The position numbers and the translations under genes were made by a program. Positions 6,934 through 10,001 of a stretch of DNA of 10,001 nucleotides are shown piece after piece. Under the pieces are notes generated by a model, which searched no databases, was not told the origin of the DNA, and was given only the letters and a program-made list of their open reading frames with translations. Source of the stretch: Tannerella sp. (lineage in GTDB: Bacteria; Bacteroidota; Bacteroidia; Bacteroidales; Tannerellaceae); contig JAIRYY010000117.1 of NCBI GenBank assembly GCA_031267485.1, positions 1 to 10,001 of the forward strand. The letters run 5' to 3'. Positions within the stretch are counted from its first letter, which is position 1. Each line of letters begins with the position of its first letter.

Positions 6934-7163
6934 ATTCCCGTACGAGCATCGCGACCATTCCCGTACGAGCGTCGCGACGATTCCCGTACGAGCGTCGCGA
7001 CCCTTCCCGTACGAGAGGCTCGACGATTCCCTTACGAGCGTCGTTAGTATTCCCGTACGAGCGTCGCTAGTATTCCCTTACGAGCGTCGTTAGTATTCCC
7101 TAACGAGAGGCGCTCGTATTCCCGAATGAGCGGCGCGAGTATTCCCGTACCGTTCGGCGAGTC
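6934..7163. repeat. Ten-unit tandem array with exact 23-bp period
   Basis: Units start at 6934, 6957, 6980, 7003, 7026, 7049, 7072, 7095, 7118 and 7141, without a single insertion or deletion. Each has a conserved 13-bp half close to ATTCCCGTACGAG and a more variable 10-bp half, such as CGTCGCGACG in units 1-3 and CGTCGTTAGT in units 5 and 7, which are identical to each other. Units 4, 8 and 9 differ most in the second half, and unit 10 fades out after ATTCCCGTAC. Many units contain the palindromes CGTACG and GTCGCGAC. The period is not a multiple of three and stops occur, so it is not coding. It ends about 64 bp before the permease start. The function is unknown. Confidence 0.92.
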
Positions 7164-7203
7164 GCCCGGCGCCCGGCGTCTTTCATACATTAATATAATA
7201 ACA

Positions 7204-7238
7204 ATGTTCAATTTAATATTACAATTATGTTCAATCTA
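7204..7238 (+). repeat. Duplicated start region of the permease gene (23-bp offset)
   Basis: ATGTTCAATTTA (7204-7215) and ATGTTCAATCTA (7227-7238) are near-identical, and the second is the permease start. The first opens a short frame, MFNLILQLCSI with its stop at 7237-7239, which overlaps the true start in another frame. The offset equals the period of the upstream array, 23 bp. It may be a local duplication, a decoy start or a translational leader. The surrounding DNA is AT-rich and shows no Shine-Dalgarno. Confidence 0.5.
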
Positions 7239-9569
7239 AAGAGCTATTTAAAATTTCTTTCGCGAAACAGGCTTTACAGCCTCGTAACCATACTGGGCTT
7301 CGCCGTTTCGCTGATGTTCGCGTTCCTGCTGAGCGTTTACGTCAGGCAGGAGCTGTCGGTCGACGGCTTCCACGTCAACCGGGACCGCATCTGCATGATG
7401 GTGCGCGACCATAATAACGATACCTACATGTCGGCCTTCTCCAATCCCGTGGCGGATGCCGTCCGGGACAAATGCCCCGAAGTGGAAAGCTATACCCGGG
7501 TGGTCACGCGGGACATCGAAATCGCAACAGGCAACGGCGAGAAGATACTCTCGAAAGCCCTCTTTGCCGATTCCGCCTTCTTCCGGATATTCTCATTCCC
7601 GCTGACGGAGGGCGATGCGTCGCAGGCGCTGGCCGTCAAGCAGTCCGCCGTCATATCGCGGTCGTATGCCGCCAAAATGTTTCCCGACGGAAACGCCGTG
7701 GGCAAAACGCTCCGGATAGACAGCATCGACGTCACCGTAAACGGTATCATGAATGATTTCCCGCAGAACACGATGTTTCAGCGCGCCGACCTGGTGCTGA
7801 ACTACCGGATGATTGAGCAGTACTGGTACAGCCAGATTATGACGGACTGGGCCAACTCGTCGTTCCCCCTCTTCCTCCTCACCGTGCCCGGAGCCGACCT
7901 GTCGGCAAAGGCGCCCGTGCTGCTGGAGTATTTCACGGAAAATTACTGGATATATAAGGAGGGATTCAGCAGGAAGCTTGAATTTGTCGCGCTGAAAGAC
8001 GTCTATTTCGGCAACATCGGCACTTCTTTCGGAGTCGTCAGGAAGAACGACCGCTTCCTCATCTCGACCTATCTGGGCATCGTCTTCCTCATTCTGATCG
8101 TGGCCATCCTGAACTACGTCAACCTCTCCACGTCGCAGGCCATGAAGCGCGGCCGCGAATCGGCCATCCGCAAGCTGCTCGGCAGTTCGCGTCATGCGGC
8201 CTTCGTGCAGTACATCCTCGAATCCGCCCTCATGACTTTCGCATCCCTCCTTCTGGGGATATTCCTGGCCTTCCTGGCCGAACCGTTCTTCAACGACGTG
8301 CTGAATACGGATCTGCATCTCGCGGCGCAGTTCACGCCCGGCTTCACGCTCGCCCTCCTGGGCGGAACCGTTCTCACCGGCATCGTATCGGGGCTGTTCC
8401 CCGCCTGGGTCGTGTCGCGCTTCAAGCCCGTCGAAGTCGTGAAAGGCACGTACAGTTACCGCGTGAGGACCGTCTACTCGAAGATTCTTATCACCTTCCA
8501 GTACGTCGTGGCAATCGTGCTGCTCATATACAGCGCCGTCATCGTCCGCCAGAACGACTACCTGCAGCATTTCGACCTGGGTTACGATACGGACCGCCTG
8601 TTTGTGATGAGCAACAAGCTCGAACGGTCGCAGCTGCCGGGATTCCGTGACCTGCTGGCGGGCATCGCCGGCGTGGAGCGCGTCTCCTTTGCCGCCGGGA
8701 CGCCGCTCGACGGAGGCAACAACAATTCGTTCCAGGCGCACGGCGAGCCGGTCAGCTTCCAGGTCTTCGAGGTCGATACCGCCTTTTTCGACCTCTTCGG
8801 CATCAGCTTCACGCCAACCGGGGCGGCGACCGGCGGCGACCGGATGACCGTCCTCAACCGCAGGGGCTACGACGTCCTGCGATCCGACTCGGCGGCGGAC
8901 GAATTTGTCCTCAAAGGCGACAGCTATGAAATCACCGTGGGGGGCATCGCCGGCGACTTCCACTTCCGCTCGCTGCGCGAACCGGTAGGCAACCTCATGA
9001 TTCGCGTCTGGACGGAATACGGCTACTACCCGTGGAGTATCATCGTCAAAATGTCGCCGGGCGCGGATATCTTCCGCACCGCCGACCTCGTGAAAGCCGC
9101 CTACACCGCCTATTCCGGCGAAACGAATTTCGAGGCAAAGTTCGCGGACGAGATGATACAGGGACGCTACGAGGCCGACCGGAAGAACATGAAGATCATC
9201 CTCGCCTTCACCATCCTGACCATCGTCATCCTGATGATGGGCATCCTCTCGATGGCGCTCTACTACGTCCGCCAGCGCGAAAAGGAGATAGCCGTCCGCA
9301 AGGTGCACGGCGGCACGGTGATGGAAATCATGTCGATGCTCAACAGCGGCTTCACCCGTTTCATCCTCATCGCATTCGTGATAGCCGTCCCCGTAGCCTG
9401 GTACTTCTCCGACCGCTTCCTCCGGGACTTCGCCTACAAAACCTCGCTAAGCTGGTGGATATTCGCAGCAGCCGGCCTGTTTGCCCTCCTGCTCTCCATG
9501 TTCTTCATCAGCATGCAAAGCTGGCGAACAGTAACAACCAACCCCGTAAAAATGCTGAAAAACGAGTGA
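7227..9569 (+). CDS. MacB/FtsX-type ABC transporter permease, two-repeat form
   Basis: This 780-residue inner-membrane permease has the tandem architecture common in Bacteroidota. Helix 1 is at about 16-38, followed by a MacB-like periplasmic core domain (about 45-275) and three helices of an FtsX domain (about 279-300, 331-353, 373-397). A second half repeats this: helix 5 (419-441), periplasmic domain (about 445-650), and helices at 655-680, 709-727 and 742-763. Cytoplasmic ATPase-coupling segments are recognisable twice: RESAIRKLLGSSR (310-322) and EKEIAVRKVHGGT (685-697). The C-terminus NPVKMLKNE is the usual family ending. Relatives work with a separate LolD/MacB-like ATPase in mechanotransmission or lipoprotein, peptide or drug export. 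No ATPase is in the window, and the substrate is unknown. ATG 7227 is preferred over nearby starts because it gives the standard N-terminus. A second permease follows after 220 bp of repeats. Confidence 0.93.
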   Translation: MFNLKSYLKFLSRNRLYSLVTILGFAVSLMFAFLLSVYVRQELSVDGFHVNRDRICMMVRDHNNDTYMSAFSNPVADAVRDKCPEVESYTRVVTRDIEIATGNGEKILSKALFADSAFFRIFSFPLTEGDASQALAVKQSAVISRSYAAKMFPDGNAVGKTLRIDSIDVTVNGIMNDFPQNTMFQRADLVLNYRMIEQYWYSQIMTDWANSSFPLFLLTVPGADLSAKAPVLLEYFTENYWIYKEGFSRKLEFVALKDVYFGNIGTSFGVVRKNDRFLISTYLGIVFLILIVAILNYVNLSTSQAMKRGRESAIRKLLGSSRHAAFVQYILESALMTFASLLLGIFLAFLAEPFFNDVLNTDLHLAAQFTPGFTLALLGGTVLTGIVSGLFPAWVVSRFKPVEVVKGTYSYRVRTVYSKILITFQYVVAIVLLIYSAVIVRQNDYLQHFDLGYDTDRLFVMSNKLERSQLPGFRDLLAGIAGVERVSFAAGTPLDGGNNNSFQAHGEPVSFQVFEVDTAFFDLFGISFTPTGAATGGDRMTVLNRRGYDVLRSDSAADEFVLKGDSYEITVGGIAGDFHFRSLREPVGNLMIRVWTEYGYYPWSIIVKMSPGADIFRTADLVKAAYTAYSGETNFEAKFADEMIQGRYEADRKNMKIILAFTILTIVILMMGILSMALYYVRQREKEIAVRKVHGGTVMEIMSMLNSGFTRFILIAFVIAVPVAWYFSDRFLRDFAYKTSLSWWIFAAAGLFALLLSMFFISMQSWRTVTTNPVKMLKNE

Positions 9570-9573
9570 AAAT

Positions 9574-9623
9574 AGTGATTAGTGTAATTCAGTGATTAGT
9601 GAAATAGTGATTAGTGATTAGTG
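9574..9623. repeat. Four copies of AGTGATTAGTG
   Basis: AGTGATTAGTG occurs at 9574-9584, 9591-9601, 9606-9616 and 9613-9623, the last two overlapping by four bases. The same core is doubled at 6884-6913 on the other side of the permease gene. The array begins five bases after the permease stop, so it may be transcribed with it. Confidence 0.75.
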
Positions 9624-9743
9624 GCGCAAAGCGCGGCGGCGGTCGACTTCGGTTGACGAAAATTGACTTTGGTCGACCAATGACGCGCAAAGCGCAGCGG
9701 CAGTCGACTTCGGTTGACGAAAATTGACTTTGGTCGACCAATG
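9624..9743. repeat. Two tandem copies of a 59-bp unit (61-bp period) built from 10-bp-spaced motifs
   Basis: Copies lie at 9624-9682 and 9685-9743 and differ at two positions. Each begins GCGCAAAGCGC, a small palindrome, and then holds four decamers: GTCGACTTCG, GTTGACGAAA, ATTGACTTTG and GTCGACCAAT. The (G/A)T(C/T)GAC cores therefore start exactly 10 bp apart, at 9642, 9652, 9662 and 9672, and again at 9703, 9713, 9723 and 9733. The array ends 46 bp before the next permease start. After it, CCGCAATGACAGAAAC (9758-9773) resembles a piece of the MITE-like repeat arm. Regulatory use is inference. Confidence 0.85.
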
Positions 9744-9789
9744 CGCAGCGCTCTGTCCGCAATGACAGAAACTTTAATAACAAACAGAC

Positions 9790-10001
9790 ATGAAACAGTT
9801 TATTAGAAATTTCAACAAACAGAAAGTAGTCGGCCTGCTCAACATCAGCAGCCTGAGTTTAGGAGTTATGGTCGCCGTAGTAGTCGGCCTGTGGTCTATC
9901 AACGAATGGACGTTCGACCGTTTCCACCGGAACGCGGACAACATCTACCGCATCAACGTCCATGCCATACTCAACGGCAGCCCGGTCAAGCTCGGTTCCA
10001 C
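9790..10001 (+). CDS. Second MacB/FtsX-type ABC permease, N-terminal part (runs off window)
   Basis: The first 70 residues show a short basic cytoplasmic tail (MKQFIRNFNKQK), a transmembrane helix at about 13-36 (VVGLLNISSLSLGVMVAVVV), and the start of a MacB-like periplasmic domain with EWTFDRFHRNADNIYRINVH. This last segment corresponds to ELSVDGFHVNRDRICMMV in the preceding permease, so the two are homologous but clearly diverged. Such permeases commonly occur in tandem runs in Bacteroidota. The start has no Shine-Dalgarno, as usual for the phylum, and is the only ATG that gives the family N-terminus. The 220-bp repeat-filled gap leaves open whether it shares a transcript with the first permease. 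The 3' end is outside the window. Confidence 0.92.
   Translation, partial: MKQFIRNFNKQKVVGLLNISSLSLGVMVAVVVGLWSINEWTFDRFHRNADNIYRINVHAILNGSPVKLGS

Noticed and set aside
6934..7163. CRISPR array
   Set aside because: The units run head to tail with a 23-bp period. The 10-bp variable half is far too short and too similar between units to be spacers, and no cas gene is present.
7593..9308. Long minus-strand open frame (571 codons) opposite the permease gene
   Set aside because: It has low-complexity composition rich in Val, Asp, Glu, Arg and His and no recognisable motif. The plus-strand permease explains the region.
9589..9783. 64-codon minus-strand open frame
   Set aside because: It is a translation of the 61-bp tandem repeats and the AGTGATTAGTG repeats, with no independent protein signature.

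Overview
The window looks like a chromosomal piece of a Bacteroidota bacterium, most likely order Bacteroidales. The main evidence is a SusC/SusD outer-membrane pair, an exported family 2 glycoside hydrolase, and the roughly 780-residue two-repeat MacB/FtsX-type permeases typical of this phylum. Most genes also start without a Shine-Dalgarno sequence. Coding DNA is moderately GC-rich, and most of the gaps hold repeats. I cannot name the genus.

Layout. Positions 1-2100 hold the C-terminal two thirds of a SusC/RagA TonB-dependent transporter, whose start lies before the window. It abuts a SusD/RagB surface lipoprotein (2107-3804). A 511-bp gap (3805-4315) follows, with a 12-bp-stem hairpin, a possible worn gene remnant and one copy of a palindromic MITE-like repeat. 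Next comes a secreted GH2 glycosidase (4316-6127). Together these form a small polysaccharide-utilisation-type locus: SusD and SusC capture and import a glycan, and the GH2 enzyme trims exposed sugars in the periplasm. The substrate cannot be read from the sequence, and no regulator or SusE/F partner is present.

A bidirectional hairpin (6173-6213) separates the GH2 gene from a convergent minus-strand HigA-type antitoxin (6234-6563). Its toxin partner survives only as a C-terminal stub (6560-6645), cut off exactly where the second copy of the MITE-like repeat begins (6646-6828). The rest of the gap to 7226 holds short direct repeats and a striking ten-unit, 23-bp-period tandem array (6934-7163).

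Positions 7227-9569 encode a complete eight-helix MacB/FtsX-type ABC permease. A 220-bp gap of nested repeats (9570-9789) leads to the start of a second, different permease that runs off the window (9790-10001). Their ATPase is not in the window, and their substrate is unknown.

I see no strong case for a wholly new protein system. The unusual content is intergenic: the 23-bp array, the MITE-like element that truncates a toxin gene, and the 61-bp repeat built from four decamers with exact 10-bp spacing ahead of the second permease.
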